A stretch of DNA of 64,000 nt from Agromyces hippuratus (GTDB lineage Bacteria; Actinomycetota; Actinomycetes; Actinomycetales; Microbacteriaceae). Position 1 is the stretch's first letter. The number at the start of each line of letters is the position of its first letter. Below, piece by piece: positions 41,925 through 53,490 of this stretch. The notes beneath the pieces were generated by a model. It did not search any database and had not been told where the DNA came from. It worked only from the letters and a program-made list of their open reading frames with translations. Where the stretch lies: the NCBI RefSeq assembly GCF_013410355.1, contig NZ_JACCFI010000001.1:3782001-3846000 (forward strand), given 5' to 3'. The translations under genes were made by a program, and so were the position numbers.

Positions 41925-43066
41925 GTGGCCACGATACCGCGCACAGCCGACACGGCACGAGCGACGGATGCCGCGGCATCCGTCAACTCTTCGGCCGTCG
42001 TCTCCGCGCCGAGCGTGAACCGCACGGCCGTCTGCGCGAGTTCGGCGGGCAGCCCGATCGCCGTGAGCACGTGCGAGGCCTCGTCGCTGCCGGCCGCGCA
42101 CGCCGATCCGCTCGAGCAGACGACGCCGTCGCGCTCGAGCTCGAGCAGTACGGCCTCGCCGCTCGTGCCGGGGAAGACGAACGACACCGTGCCAGGCAGG
42201 CGGTGCTCGGGGTCGCCGGTCGACCGGGCCCCGGGGACGTGCGCCGCGATCGACGCCGCGAACTCGGAGCCGAGCGCGGCGACGCGCGCCGCGGCATCCG
42301 CTCGCTCGGCCTCCGCCAGTCGCAGGGCCGTGGCGAAGGCGACCGCCCCGGCGACGTTCTCGGTGCCCGACCGGCGGCCTCGCTCCTGCCCGCCGCCGTG
42401 CAGCACCGGTTCGAGCTGGAGCCGCCCGCGCACGATGAGCGCACCCGTGCCCTTGGGCGCGCCGACCTTGTGACCGGCGAGCGAGAGGGCGTCGACGCCG
42501 AGCGCGTCGAGCGAGAGGGGGAGCCAGCCGGCCGCCTGCACGGCATCCGTGTGCACGAGGGCCCCGGCGGCGTGCGCGACGGCGGCGAGCTCGGCGATCG
42601 GCTGCACCGTGCCGATCTCGTTGTTCGCGAGCTGCACCGACACGAGGGCCGTGTCGGGCCGGATGACGCGGCTGAGCGCCTCGGGCGTGACCAGGCCGCC
42701 CTCGTCGACCGCGACCTCGGAGACCTCGAAGCCGTGCACCCGGGCGAGGTATGCCGCGGACTCGAGCACCGCCTCGTGCTCGATCGGCGAGACCACGAGG
42801 TGGCGCCCGCGGGGGTTCGCGAGGGCGAGGCCCTTCACCGCGAGGTTGTCGGCCTCGGTGCCGCCGCTCGTGAAGACGACATCACCGGGGCGGCAGCCGA
42901 CGACCGCGGCGACCGCGGCACGGGCGCCGGCGAGGGCGCGGGAGGCCTCGTCGCCGAGTGCGTGGTGGCTCGACGGGTTGCCGAAGGAGCCCCAGAGGTA
43001 CGGCCACATCGCCTCGAGCGCCTCGCGGCGCACGGGCGTCGTGGCGGCGTGATCGAGGAAGATCAT
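41921..43066 (-). CDS. Cysteine desulfurase (NifS/IscS type)
   Basis: A 381-residue PLP enzyme: MIFLDHAATTPVR start, PLP Lys200 in SLAGHKVGAPKGTGAL, and catalytic Cys317 in CSSGSACAAG, with the short loop of class I NifS/IscS enzymes. It transfers sulfur from cysteine. Being ATGA-coupled to nadC in a nadA-nadB-nadC operon, it most likely supplies sulfur for the Fe-S cluster of NadA, as proposed for NifS-like proteins in other nad operons. Confidence 0.93.
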   Translation of the reverse strand: MIFLDHAATTPVRREALEAMWPYLWGSFGNPSSHHALGDEASRALAGARAAVAAVVGCRPGDVVFTSGGTEADNLAVKGLALANPRGRHLVVSPIEHEAVLESAAYLARVHGFEVSEVAVDEGGLVTPEALSRVIRPDTALVSVQLANNEIGTVQPIAELAAVAHAAGALVHTDAVQAAGWLPLSLDALGVDALSLAGHKVGAPKGTGALIVRGRLQLEPVLHGGGQERGRRSGTENVAGAVAFATALRLAEAERADAAARVAALGSEFAASIAAHVPGARSTGDPEHRLPGTVSFVFPGTSGEAVLLELERDGVVCSSGSACAAGSDEASHVLTAIGLPAELAQTAVRFTLGAETTAEELTDAAASVARAVSAVRGIVAT

Positions 43067-43917
43067 GTCGCCACCGCGACATCGAGGCCCAGGTCGAGCG
43101 ACCGCACCGAATGGGTGAGCGCCCCGACCGAGATCACGTCGACGCCGGTCGATGCGATCTCGCGCACCGTCTCGAGCGAGACGCCGCCGGAGGCCTCGAC
43201 GATCGCGCGCCCGGCGATGAGTGCGACGCCCGCCCGGAGCCCGTCGGGCGTGAAGTTGTCGAGCATGACGGTGTCGGCGCCGCCCGCGAGCACCGCCTCG
43301 ACCTGGTCGAGCCGGTCGACCTCGACCTCGAGGTGGGCCGTGTGCGGCATGCGCTCGCGCGCGGCTCGGAGGGCGGTCGCGAGGTCGTGACCGCCGGCGG
43401 TGAGCACCGCGAGGTGGTTGTCCTTCGCCATCACCGCGTCGGAGAGCGACCGGCGGTGGTTGCGGCCGCCGCCGTCGCGCACGGCCTGGCGTTCGAGGCT
43501 GCGCAGCCCCGGGGTCGTCTTGCGGGTGTCGACGATGCGCGCACGGGTGCCGGCCGTCTCGGCGACGTACCGAGCGGTGAGCGTCGCGATGCCCGACATG
43601 CGCTGAACGAGGTTCAGGCCCACGCGCTCGGCGCGCAGGATGCCGCGGGCCGGGCCGGTCACTCGGGCGAGCACCGCGCCGGCCTCGAACGGCTCGCCGT
43701 CAGCGGAGAGCGGTTCGACGACGACCGCCGGGTCGACCAGCCGGAACGCCGCGGCGAACACCTCCATGCCGCTGAGCACGCCCGGCTCGCGGGCCATGAG
43801 CACGGCCGTCGCGGTCGCGGTGGCGGGGATCAGCACCTCTGAGGTGAGGTCGCCCCACGGGGCGTCCTCGTCGAGCGCTGCGCCGACGATTCGGTCGAGC
43901 TCACGTGCGTCGGTCAT
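43063..43917 (-). CDS. nadC: Nicotinate-nucleotide pyrophosphorylase (carboxylating)
   Basis: The 284-residue quinolinate phosphoribosyltransferase has EDAPWGDLTSEVL near the start, RVGLNLVQRMSGIATLTARYV, DTRKTTPGLRSLERQAVRDGGGRNHR and LDNFTPDGLRAGV, all signatures of NadC. It converts quinolinate and PRPP to nicotinate mononucleotide. Its ATG shares a base with the nadB stop (TGATG), and its stop overlaps the next start, so the operon is tightly coupled. Confidence 0.97.
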   Translation of the reverse strand: MTDARELDRIVGAALDEDAPWGDLTSEVLIPATATATAVLMAREPGVLSGMEVFAAAFRLVDPAVVVEPLSADGEPFEAGAVLARVTGPARGILRAERVGLNLVQRMSGIATLTARYVAETAGTRARIVDTRKTTPGLRSLERQAVRDGGGRNHRRSLSDAVMAKDNHLAVLTAGGHDLATALRAARERMPHTAHLEVEVDRLDQVEAVLAGGADTVMLDNFTPDGLRAGVALIAGRAIVEASGGVSLETVREIASTGVDVISVGALTHSVRSLDLGLDVAVAT

Positions 43918-45497
43918 CAGGCGGCCTCTCGTTCGAGCGGGGTCGGCAGGGCGTGGGCGACGACGTTCGGGTCGTCGGCGCGGAAGTGCGCGCCGCAGCT
44001 CGTGCGCCGGGCACGCGCGGCCGCGACGGTCAGGCGGGCGAGATCGAGGAGGTTCCGATCCTCGGCGCTTCGGCGGTCGTGCGGTAGGGGCGCGTGCCAC
44101 GCGTCGAGACGAGCGGATGCCTCGGCGAGCCCGGCCTCGTCGCGCTCGAGCCCCACGTGCCTCCACATCAGGCTCTGCAACTCGTCGCGCACGACCGACG
44201 CCGCCCCGCGCACGACTTCGGAGGATCGCGCCGACATGCCGGCGGTCGCGGCCTCGTGGGCGTCGGCCCCGGCGTGTTGCGCCGACGGTTCCGTAGCTGT
44301 GCTCGCCGGCACGGCCGTCGTGATCGCCGGCACAGCCGTCGTGATCGCCCGCACGGCGCGGTCGGCGAACACCGCCGCCTCGAGCAGCGAGTTGGAGGCG
44401 AGTCGGTTCGCCCCGTGCACGCCGGTGCGGGCGACCTCGCCGACGGCGAAGAGGCCGGGCAGGCTCGTGCGCCCGTCGAGGTCGGTCGCGATGCCGCCCA
44501 TGGCGTAGTGCGCCGCGGGCGTCACGGGCACCGGCTGCCGTGACCAGTCGAAGCCGGCCGCGCGCACCACGGCGTCGAGGCCGGGGAAGCGCCGGGCGAG
44601 CTCGGCCCCGCCGAGCGCGGTGGCGTCGAGCAGTACGGGAGCGCCGCCCTGCTCGAGGGAGCGCCGCCAGACCGCACGGGCGACGACGTCGCGGGGCGCG
44701 AGTTCGCCGCGCGGATCGACGTCGAGCAGGAAGCGGCGGCCGTTCGCGTCGCGGAGCACCGCGCCCTCGCCGCGCACGGCCTCGGAGATGAGCGGGGTGC
44801 CGGGGGCGGCCAGCGCGGTCGGGTGGAACTGGGTGAACTCGAGGTCGGCGACCAGGGCGCCGGCGCGCCAGGCAGCAGCCACGCCATCGCCGGTCGCGAC
44901 CGCCGGGTTCGTCGTATGCCGGAAGAGGCATCCGCTGCCGCCGGTGGCCAGTACGACCGCGTCGGCGCGGCGCTCGACGACGGCTCCGGATGCCCCGAGC
45001 AGCCGGGCCCCGACCACGCGACCGCCCTCGACGAGGAGGTCGACGAGCATCGTCTGCTCGTCGATCGCGACGGCTCGCCGCCGCACAGTGGCGACGAGGG
45101 CGTGCTCGATCGCCGCGCCGGTGGCGTCGCCGCCGGCATGCAGCACGCGGGCGCGCGAGTGGGCGGCCTCGAGGCCGCGTTCGAGTCCGGACTCGCCGCG
45201 GTCGAACGCGACGCCGAAGCGGATGAGATCTCGCACGCGGTCGGGTCCTTCGTCGACGAGCACGCGCACGGCGGCCGGATCGGCGAGTCCGGCACCGGCC
45301 TCGATCGTGTCGGCGAAGTGTCGCTCGGCGGAGTCGTCGGGGAAGAGGGCCGCCGCGATGCCGCCCTGCGCGTAGCGCGTGTTGCCCTCGGCGAGCTCGG
45401 CCTTCGTGACGAGCTCGACGGTGTGCCCGGCATCGGTGGCCTTCACGGCGGCCCAGAGTCCGGCGATGCCGCCTCCGATCACGAGCACGCGCGCCAT
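43917..45497 (-). CDS. nadB: L-aspartate oxidase
   Basis: A 526-residue flavoprotein: GGGIAGLWAAVKATDAG FAD motif, GNTRYAQGGIAAAL, TGGSGCLFRHTTNP, EFTQFHPTAL and GVHGANRLASNSLLEA are all NadB signatures. It oxidises aspartate to iminoaspartate for NadA. Around residues 385-400 there is a short duplication AITTAVPAITTAVPA, caused by a 21-bp tandem repeat in a surface-loop region. Gap to nadA is 1 bp. Confidence 0.96.
   Translation of the reverse strand: MARVLVIGGGIAGLWAAVKATDAGHTVELVTKAELAEGNTRYAQGGIAAALFPDDSAERHFADTIEAGAGLADPAAVRVLVDEGPDRVRDLIRFGVAFDRGESGLERGLEAAHSRARVLHAGGDATGAAIEHALVATVRRRAVAIDEQTMLVDLLVEGGRVVGARLLGASGAVVERRADAVVLATGGSGCLFRHTTNPAVATGDGVAAAWRAGALVADLEFTQFHPTALAAPGTPLISEAVRGEGAVLRDANGRRFLLDVDPRGELAPRDVVARAVWRRSLEQGGAPVLLDATALGGAELARRFPGLDAVVRAAGFDWSRQPVPVTPAAHYAMGGIATDLDGRTSLPGLFAVGEVARTGVHGANRLASNSLLEAAVFADRAVRAITTAVPAITTAVPASTATEPSAQHAGADAHEAATAGMSARSSEVVRGAASVVRDELQSLMWRHVGLERDEAGLAEASARLDAWHAPLPHDRRSAEDRNLLDLARLTVAAARARRTSCGAHFRADDPNVVAHALPTPLEREAA
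44305..44356. repeat. 21-bp tandem repeat inside nadB
   Basis: Two near-identical 21-bp units (44305-44325, 44326-44346; one base differs) and a partial third encode ITTAVPA repeats. In frame, so the enzyme gains residues without a frameshift. It sits in the C-terminal helical half, away from the FAD site. Confidence 0.85.
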
Positions 45498-45498
45498 G

Positions 45499-46854
45499 TC
45501 AGGCTCCCGCGACCGGCTGCGGAGCCGCGACCGGCGGCTTCGCCGCGAGCATCCGCTCGAGCGCGACGCGTGCTGGCTCGGCCACGTCGTCGGCCACGGT
45601 GATGCGGTTGACGACCCGGCCCGCCACGAGCTCCTCGAGCACCCAGGCGAGGTACCCGGGGTGGATGCGGTACATCGTCGAGCACGGGCACACGACGGGG
45701 TCGAGGCAGAAGATCGTGTGCTGCGGGTACTCGGCCGCGAGGCGCTGCACGAGGTTGATCTCGGTGCCGATCGCGAAGGTCGAGCCCGCGGGGGCCGCCT
45801 GGATCGCCTTCACGATGAAGTCGGTCGAGCCCGCGGCATCCGCTGCGTCGACGACGGGCATGGGGCACTCGGGGTGCACGATGACCTGCACGCCGGGGTG
45901 GTCGATGCGGGCCTGCGCGATCTGGTCGACCGTGAACCGGCGGTGCACCGAGCAGAAGCCGTGCCAGAGAATGACCCGGGCGTCGCCCAGTTCGCCCGCC
46001 GTGCTGCCGCCGAGCGCCTTGCGCGGGTTCCACATCGGCATCTGCTCGAGCGGCACGCCCATCGCCTTCGCGGTGTTGCGGCCGAGGTGCTGGTCGGGGA
46101 AGAACAGGACCCGCTGCCCGCGCTCGAACGCCCACTCGAGCACCGTCTCGGCGTTGGAGGAGGTGCAGACGATACCGCCGTGGCGGCCGACGAAGCCCTT
46201 GAGCGCCGCCGACGAGTTCATGTACGTGACCGGGATGACGGGCACCTTGCCGTCGGCGTCGGTCGCGGACAGGTCACCGTAGACCTCGGCGAGCTGCTCC
46301 CAGCACTCCTCGACCGAGCTCTCGTCGGCCATGTCGGCCATCGAGCAGCCGGCGGCGAGGTTCGGGAGGATCACGGCCTGCTCGGGTGTCGAGAGCAGGT
46401 CGGCGGTCTCGGCCATGAAGTGCACGCCGCAGAACACGATGGCCTCAGCGTCCGGCCGCGTGAGCGCGGCGTTCGCGAGCTGGAACGAGTCGCCCACGAA
46501 GTCGGCGTGCTCGATGACCTCGTCGCGCTGGTAGAAGTGGCCGAGCACGACTGCGCGGTCGCCGAGGGTCGCCTTCGCGGCGCGGATGCGCGCGTGCAGC
46601 TCGTCGGCGGAAGCCGTGCGGTACGACTCGGGCAGGGCGCCCTGACGGGGCGAGCCCGTGGGGATGACGTCGCCCATCGACGACCCGGGCCCGTACGAGA
46701 CGGGGCCCGAGTCGAACTCCCACGGTCCCTTCGCGAGTTCGGGCGAGCATGATGCGCCGGTGGTGGCACCCGCCGTGATGAGACGGATGGTGCGGTCGAC
46801 GGATGCCGCCGCTCGCGTGTCGTCGGTCTGCAGGTCGTCGATGGAGATGGTCAT
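45499..46854 (-). CDS. nadA: Quinolinate synthase
   Basis: The 451-residue protein is the long NadA type: GHFYQRDEVIEHADFVGDSFQLA, FCGVHFMAETADLL, and three cluster cysteines in AAGCSMAD, IVCTSSNAETVL and FCLDPVVCPCSTMYRIHPGYLAWVLEEL. It condenses iminoaspartate with DHAP to quinolinate using a [4Fe-4S] cluster. The first ~70 residues are an extension of low conservation. ATG 46854 overlaps the stop of the Nudix-like regulator (ATGA). Confidence 0.96.
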   Translation of the reverse strand: MTISIDDLQTDDTRAAASVDRTIRLITAGATTGASCSPELAKGPWEFDSGPVSYGPGSSMGDVIPTGSPRQGALPESYRTASADELHARIRAAKATLGDRAVVLGHFYQRDEVIEHADFVGDSFQLANAALTRPDAEAIVFCGVHFMAETADLLSTPEQAVILPNLAAGCSMADMADESSVEECWEQLAEVYGDLSATDADGKVPVIPVTYMNSSAALKGFVGRHGGIVCTSSNAETVLEWAFERGQRVLFFPDQHLGRNTAKAMGVPLEQMPMWNPRKALGGSTAGELGDARVILWHGFCSVHRRFTVDQIAQARIDHPGVQVIVHPECPMPVVDAADAAGSTDFIVKAIQAAPAGSTFAIGTEINLVQRLAAEYPQHTIFCLDPVVCPCSTMYRIHPGYLAWVLEELVAGRVVNRITVADDVAEPARVALERMLAAKPPVAAPQPVAGA

Positions 46855-47579
46855 GATGCCGGTCGCTCTCTCAGGGATTCGGTTCGCGCAGTCGGTTCGG
46901 GGGTCGCCGCGAGGGCGGTGGAGTCGTAGCGGTAGAGCTTCGGAGGCCGGTTCCTCGCGCCGGCCAGCCGCTCGCCGGTCTCGCGCAGTCGGCCGGAGGC
47001 GAGCATCGTGCGGCGGAAGTTCGCGGGATCGAGCGGGCGCTGCAGCACCGCCTCGACGACCTCGCGGAGCTCGGCGAGCGTGAAGGTCTCGCCGAGGAAG
47101 GCATGCGCGATCTGGGAGTACTCGACCTTGGTTCGCAGGCGCCAGAGGGCGTACTCGATGATGCGGTTGTGGTCGAACGCGAGCCCGGGCAGCGTGTCGG
47201 CCGGCACCCATCGCACGTTGGGCCCCGCCGTGGCGCGTGCGGCCTCGTCGCTCTGCACGAGTGCCCAGTAGACGACCGAGACGACACGGGCGCCGGGGGA
47301 GCGGTCGACCTCGCCGAAGGTGTAGAGCTGCTCGAGGTAGGTGGGAGCGAGGCCGGTCGTCAGGCGCAGGGTGCGGGCGGCGGCGGCCTCGAGTTCCTCG
47401 GCGGGCGGCAGCCAGCCGCCGGGCAGCGCCCAGAGTCCGAGCTGGGGCTCACGCGTTCGGCGCACGAGTGGGGTCCAGAGCACGGGGCGACCGCTGCGGT
47501 CGGGGCGCAGGGCGAAGATCACCGTGGAGACGGCGAGACGGGTCGGCACCTCGCCGATCGGCTTCGTCTGCTGCGGCAT
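46851..47579 (-). CDS. nrtR: NrtR-type Nudix-like repressor of NAD synthesis
   Basis: The 242-residue protein has a Nudix-fold domain whose box is degenerate (GGWLPPAEELEAAAARTLRLTTGL lacks the catalytic REUxEE) and a C-terminal winged helix (FTLAELREVVEAVLQRPLDPANFRRTML). That combination defines NrtR, which binds ADP-ribose or related NAD metabolites and represses NAD biosynthesis. It heads the operon it should control. GGAGG lies 7 nt before the ATG, and two copies of an 11-bp palindrome are upstream. Confidence 0.9.
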   Translation of the reverse strand: MPQQTKPIGEVPTRLAVSTVIFALRPDRSGRPVLWTPLVRRTREPQLGLWALPGGWLPPAEELEAAAARTLRLTTGLAPTYLEQLYTFGEVDRSPGARVVSVVYWALVQSDEAARATAGPNVRWVPADTLPGLAFDHNRIIEYALWRLRTKVEYSQIAHAFLGETFTLAELREVVEAVLQRPLDPANFRRTMLASGRLRETGERLAGARNRPPKLYRYDSTALAATPEPTARTESLRERPAS

Positions 47580-47594
47580 CCGACGCCTCCGTTC

Positions 47595-47653
47595 TTCTGG
47601 TCAGGATGACTCGAACTCGAACGATCGACAGCTTACAGTCAGAATGACCAGAA
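47595..47653 (-). promoter_or_regulatory. Paired NrtR-type operators and promoter
   Basis: GTCAGGATGAC (47600-47610) and GTCAGAATGAC (47638-47648) are two copies of GTCAnnnTGAC with centres 38 bp apart. They are embedded in a larger inverted repeat TTCTGGTCA (47595-47603) / TGACCAGAA (47645-47653). A minus-strand TAAGCT (47635-47630) between them is a candidate -10, so binding at both sites would block transcription of nrtR-nadABC-nifS. Confidence 0.7.
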
Positions 47654-47744
47654 CACGAACGCCGACCCTCTGAATCACAGTCGATGCCCAGCCGTCGCCG
47701 AAGCGCCCCGCTGCTAGGATCGGAGCACAATCTCATACCGGGCC

Positions 47745-47945
47745 ATCGACGCGTCGCGGGAGAGCCGGCAAGCACTGAGCCGGCACCGAAGGAGCAAGCC
47801 TCCCCGCCAATCTCTCAGGTCACTACACCGCGATGACGAGGCCGCTCTGAAAAGTGGATTCCGCGATGGCTCGCGGCCTCCCGCCCACGGTGAAAGCGCG
47901 ACCCCGCGTGAAACTCTCAGGCTCATGACAGAGGGGGAGTTCCCA
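47745..47945 (+). ncRNA. Tandem glycine riboswitch
   Basis: Two successive glycine aptamers upstream of gcvT. The first runs from GCGGGAGAGCC (about 47756) to TCTCTCAGGTCA (about 47823); the second from GGATTCC / GCGGCCTCCC (about 47857-47884) to AACTCTCAGGCTCATGACAGAGGGGGA (split motif; CTCTCAGG at 47913-47920). GGGAGAG...CTCTCAGG with the GCACCGAAGGAGCAA loop are the conserved parts. Glycine binding is expected to turn on the glycine cleavage genes. A GCCGGC-GAGC-GCCGGC hairpin near 47975-47990 may be the expression platform. Confidence 0.92.
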
Positions 47946-48007
47946 CACGGTGCCGCTTCCGCGACCGTGACAACGCCGGCGAGCGCCGGCACGTCTGGAG
48001 AACTCTC

Positions 48008-49198
48008 GTGACCAACGAACCCGGTACCACCAGCCTCGAGTCGTCGAGCACCGAACGGCTGAGCCCGCTCGATGCCGTGCACCGCGCAGCGGGCGCGAGC
48101 TTCACCGACTTCGCCGGCTGGCAGATGCCCGTGCGCTACTCCAGCGACCTCGCCGAGCACCACGCGGTGCGCACGGCGGCCGGCCTCTTCGACCTCTCGC
48201 ACATGGGCGAGATCGTGCTCATCGGCCCGCAGGCCGCCGCCGCGCTCGACCACGCGCTCGCCGGCAGGCTCTCGGCCATCGAGATCGGCCAGGCCAAGTA
48301 CTCCCTGCTGCTCGCCGAAGACGGCGGCATCATCGACGACCTCGTCGTCTACCGCACGGGCGACGACCGCTACATGGTCGTCGCGAACGCCTCGAACGCG
48401 GCCGTCGTCGCCGACGAGCTCCGCACCCGCGCGGCCGGCTTCGACACGATCGTCTCCGACGAGAGCGACGACGTCGCGCTCATCGCCCTGCAGGGCCCCG
48501 ACGCCCGCGCGGTGCTGCTCGAGACGCCGGGCTTCGGCATCGACGGGCCCGGCAACGATGAAGAGGACTTCGACGCGAAGCTCGAAGCCCTCAAGTACTA
48601 CCGCGCCTTCCCGGCGACGTTCGAGGGCGAGCCCGTGCTCGTCGCGCGCACCGGGTACACCGGCGAAGACGGGTTCGAGCTCTACCTCGCCCCCGAGCGC
48701 GCAGCACGTCTGTGGGAGGCGCTCGCCGAGACCGGCGGCCCCCGCGTGACGCCCTGCGGGCTCGCGAGCCGCGACACGCTGCGCCTCGAGGCGGGCATGC
48801 CGCTCTACGGCCACGAGCTGAGCCGCGACATCCTGCCCGTGCAGGCCGGCCTCGGCCGCGTCGTCGCCCTCGCCAAGCCCGACGCCTTCGTCGGTCGCGC
48901 CGCCATCGAGCGGGGCCCGGCAGCGGATGCCCCGGTGCTCGTCGGCCTCGCAGCCGAAGGCCGCCGCGCAGCTCGCGCCGACTACGAGATCTACGACGGC
49001 GAGGGCGCCGACGCGACCCGCATCGGCGTCGTCACGAGCGGGGCGCTCTCGCCGACGCTCGGCCACCCGATCGCCATGGCACTCGTGGCACCCGACGCCG
49101 CCGAGCCAGGCCGCGAGCTCTTCGTCGACGTGCGGGGCACGCGCGTCGCGGCATCCGTCGTCGCACTGCCGTTCTACAAACGCACCGCCACCGCCTGA
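48008..49198 (+). CDS. gcvT: Glycine cleavage system aminomethyltransferase (T protein)
   Basis: A 396-residue T protein: SFTDFAGWQMPVRYSSDLAEHHAVR, LFDLSHMGEI, TGYTGEDGFELYL and GLASRDTLRLEAGMPLYGHEL are GcvT signatures. It transfers the methylene group from the aminomethylated H protein to tetrahydrofolate. The start is GTG 48008 with CTGGAG 7 nt upstream, right after the riboswitch. gcvH and gcvP follow on the same strand. Confidence 0.97.
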   Translation: MTNEPGTTSLESSSTERLSPLDAVHRAAGASFTDFAGWQMPVRYSSDLAEHHAVRTAAGLFDLSHMGEIVLIGPQAAAALDHALAGRLSAIEIGQAKYSLLLAEDGGIIDDLVVYRTGDDRYMVVANASNAAVVADELRTRAAGFDTIVSDESDDVALIALQGPDARAVLLETPGFGIDGPGNDEEDFDAKLEALKYYRAFPATFEGEPVLVARTGYTGEDGFELYLAPERAARLWEALAETGGPRVTPCGLASRDTLRLEAGMPLYGHELSRDILPVQAGLGRVVALAKPDAFVGRAAIERGPAADAPVLVGLAAEGRRAARADYEIYDGEGADATRIGVVTSGALSPTLGHPIAMALVAPDAAEPGRELFVDVRGTRVAASVVALPFYKRTATA

Positions 49199-49265
49199 CC
49201 TCGAGTCGCCCGACTCCGCACGGAATCGGGCGCCTCGGCAACCAACCCACCGCAAGGAGCACCCC

Positions 49266-49637
49266 ATGACCGACCAGACCGCACTGCACTACACCGAAGA
49301 GCACGAGTGGATCGCCATCGACGGCGACGTCGCGACGATCGGCATCACCGACTACGCCGCCGACAAGCTCGGCGACGTCGTGTTCGTCGAACTGCCCGCG
49401 GCCGGCACGACCGTGACCGAGGGCACCGTCGTCGGCGAGATCGAGTCGACGAAGTCGGTCGGCGAGCTGTTCGCCCCCGTCAGCGGCGAGGTCGTCGAGG
49501 CGAACCAGACCGTCGTCGACTCGCCCGAGCTCGTCAACAGCGACCCGTTCGGCGAGGGCAGGCTCATCAAGGTGAACGCCTCGAGCCTGCCGAAGTTCCT
49601 CACCCACGCCGAGTACCGCGCACTGGTCGGAGAGTAA
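49266..49637 (+). CDS. gcvH: Glycine cleavage system H protein
   Basis: A 123-residue lipoyl carrier: YTEEHEWIAIDGDVATIGITDYAADKLGDVVFVELP, then the lipoylation site GEIESTKSVGEL (Lys about 63) and SDPFGEGRLIKV. It shuttles the aminomethyl group between P and T proteins. CAAGGAGC lies 5 nt before the ATG. Third-position GC and coupling to gcvT/gcvP look normal. Confidence 0.97.
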   Translation: MTDQTALHYTEEHEWIAIDGDVATIGITDYAADKLGDVVFVELPAAGTTVTEGTVVGEIESTKSVGELFAPVSGEVVEANQTVVDSPELVNSDPFGEGRLIKVNASSLPKFLTHAEYRALVGE

Positions 49638-49645
49638 GCACCCGC

Positions 49646-52543
<2,898 letters not shown>

Positions 52544-52562
52544 CGAGCGGACGGCTCAGGAG

Positions 52563-52589
52563 CCGCTGACCCCGGCACGGGGTCGGCGG
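52563..52589 (+). terminator. Hairpin terminator after gcvP
   Basis: A 12-bp stem with one G-T pair (52563-52574 with 52578-52589, core GACCCCG-GCA-CGGGGTC) 19 bp after the gcvP stop. No T tract. Confidence 0.55.
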
Positions 52590-52609
52590 CGGCTGACGGC
52601 ATCGGAGGA

Positions 52610-52825
52610 CTAGGCGGGGCGCGGCGCGGCGTGGCGACCGTGCTCCGTGTAGTCGCGCCGGCCGCGCGCCGGAGCCGGGCCGGGCGCGGCGACCGTGACG
52701 AGGGCGCTGCGCCGGGCGGCGACGCGCTCGTGCGCCGCGTCGATCTCGGCCTCGGTCGCGCGGAAGCGGCGGTCGGAGGCGCGGGCGGCGAGGTGGCCTG
52801 CGGCGAATGCTGCGGCGAGTGACAT
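52610..52825 (-). CDS. Small hypothetical Arg/Ala-rich protein
   Basis: A 71-residue frame (MSLAAAFAAGHLAARASDRRF...) that is Ala- and Arg-rich, with a possible short amphipathic helix. Start ATG 52825 has GACGGA 4-9 nt upstream. Antisense to the gcvP 3' end by position only, not overlapping it. The composition could also reflect chance GC-rich coding potential, so confidence is limited. Confidence 0.45.
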   Translation of the reverse strand: MSLAAAFAAGHLAARASDRRFRATEAEIDAAHERVAARRSALVTVAAPGPAPARGRRDYTEHGRHAAPRPA

Positions 52826-53019
52826 GGTTCCGTTCCGTCTCTGGTGTCCGGCAGCGGGGCCGGCGCCCTCGCATCGAGGGGTGCCTCCATGCTCGCGAGC
52901 GCCACGGATCGAGGGATCAGGGCGACCCCGAGCAGGGCCCCCGGGAGTACACTGAGGTTCTCTCGAAATTACCCGCGGGTTCTGTCGGAGGGCCCGGGTT
53001 CTCTCGAAGCAGAGGGGGC

Positions 53020-53490
53020 ATGATGTCCGTCGATCTGATCACGGTGCTCACGACCGTCGGGTTCGTGGGGCTGCTCGTCGGCACTTCGGTGCTCGCGGGC
53101 CGCGGCCTCGGTCTCGAGCAGCGAGCGGGCCTCCTCCAGCGACGCGACCCGGCCACGGCCGAGGCGCTGCGCAGGGCCCAGTCGATCACCGACTTCGCGA
53201 GCGGCAGCGTCTTCGGCGACGAGGGCTTCTACTCGCCCGTCTGCTCGCCGTCTCGGCGCAGCGGGCTCGACCTGGCGCGTGTGCGCGGCACCGACTCCGA
53301 CCTGCGGGTCGAGGCCGCCGAGGAGGCGCTGCCGCCGATGCCCGCGACGGTCGTCGCACTCGGACGCAGCGAGCACGTGCCGAGGGCGACCCGCACGCGG
53401 CATCCGGTTCGCGCGGATCAGCCTGTGCGAACCGCTCAGCCGGCAGAGACGGCGAAGAACTCCGGCCACCAGCCGACCGCGAGCGGATAG
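53020..53490 (+). CDS. Hypothetical membrane-anchored protein
   Basis: A 156-residue protein with one membrane helix near the start (LITVLTTVGFVGLLVGTSVLAG, about residues 5-26) and a hydrophilic ~125-residue remainder with RRDPATAEALRRAQSITDFASG and a Thr/Arg/Pro-rich tail. AGAGGGGG precedes the ATG (53020 or 53023). The last 55 bp overlap the 3' end of the convergent CPBP gene, an unusual amount. Not matched to a known family. Confidence 0.6.
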   Translation: MMSVDLITVLTTVGFVGLLVGTSVLAGRGLGLEQRAGLLQRRDPATAEALRRAQSITDFASGSVFGDEGFYSPVCSPSRRSGLDLARVRGTDSDLRVEAAEEALPPMPATVVALGRSEHVPRATRTRHPVRADQPVRTAQPAETAKNSGHQPTASG

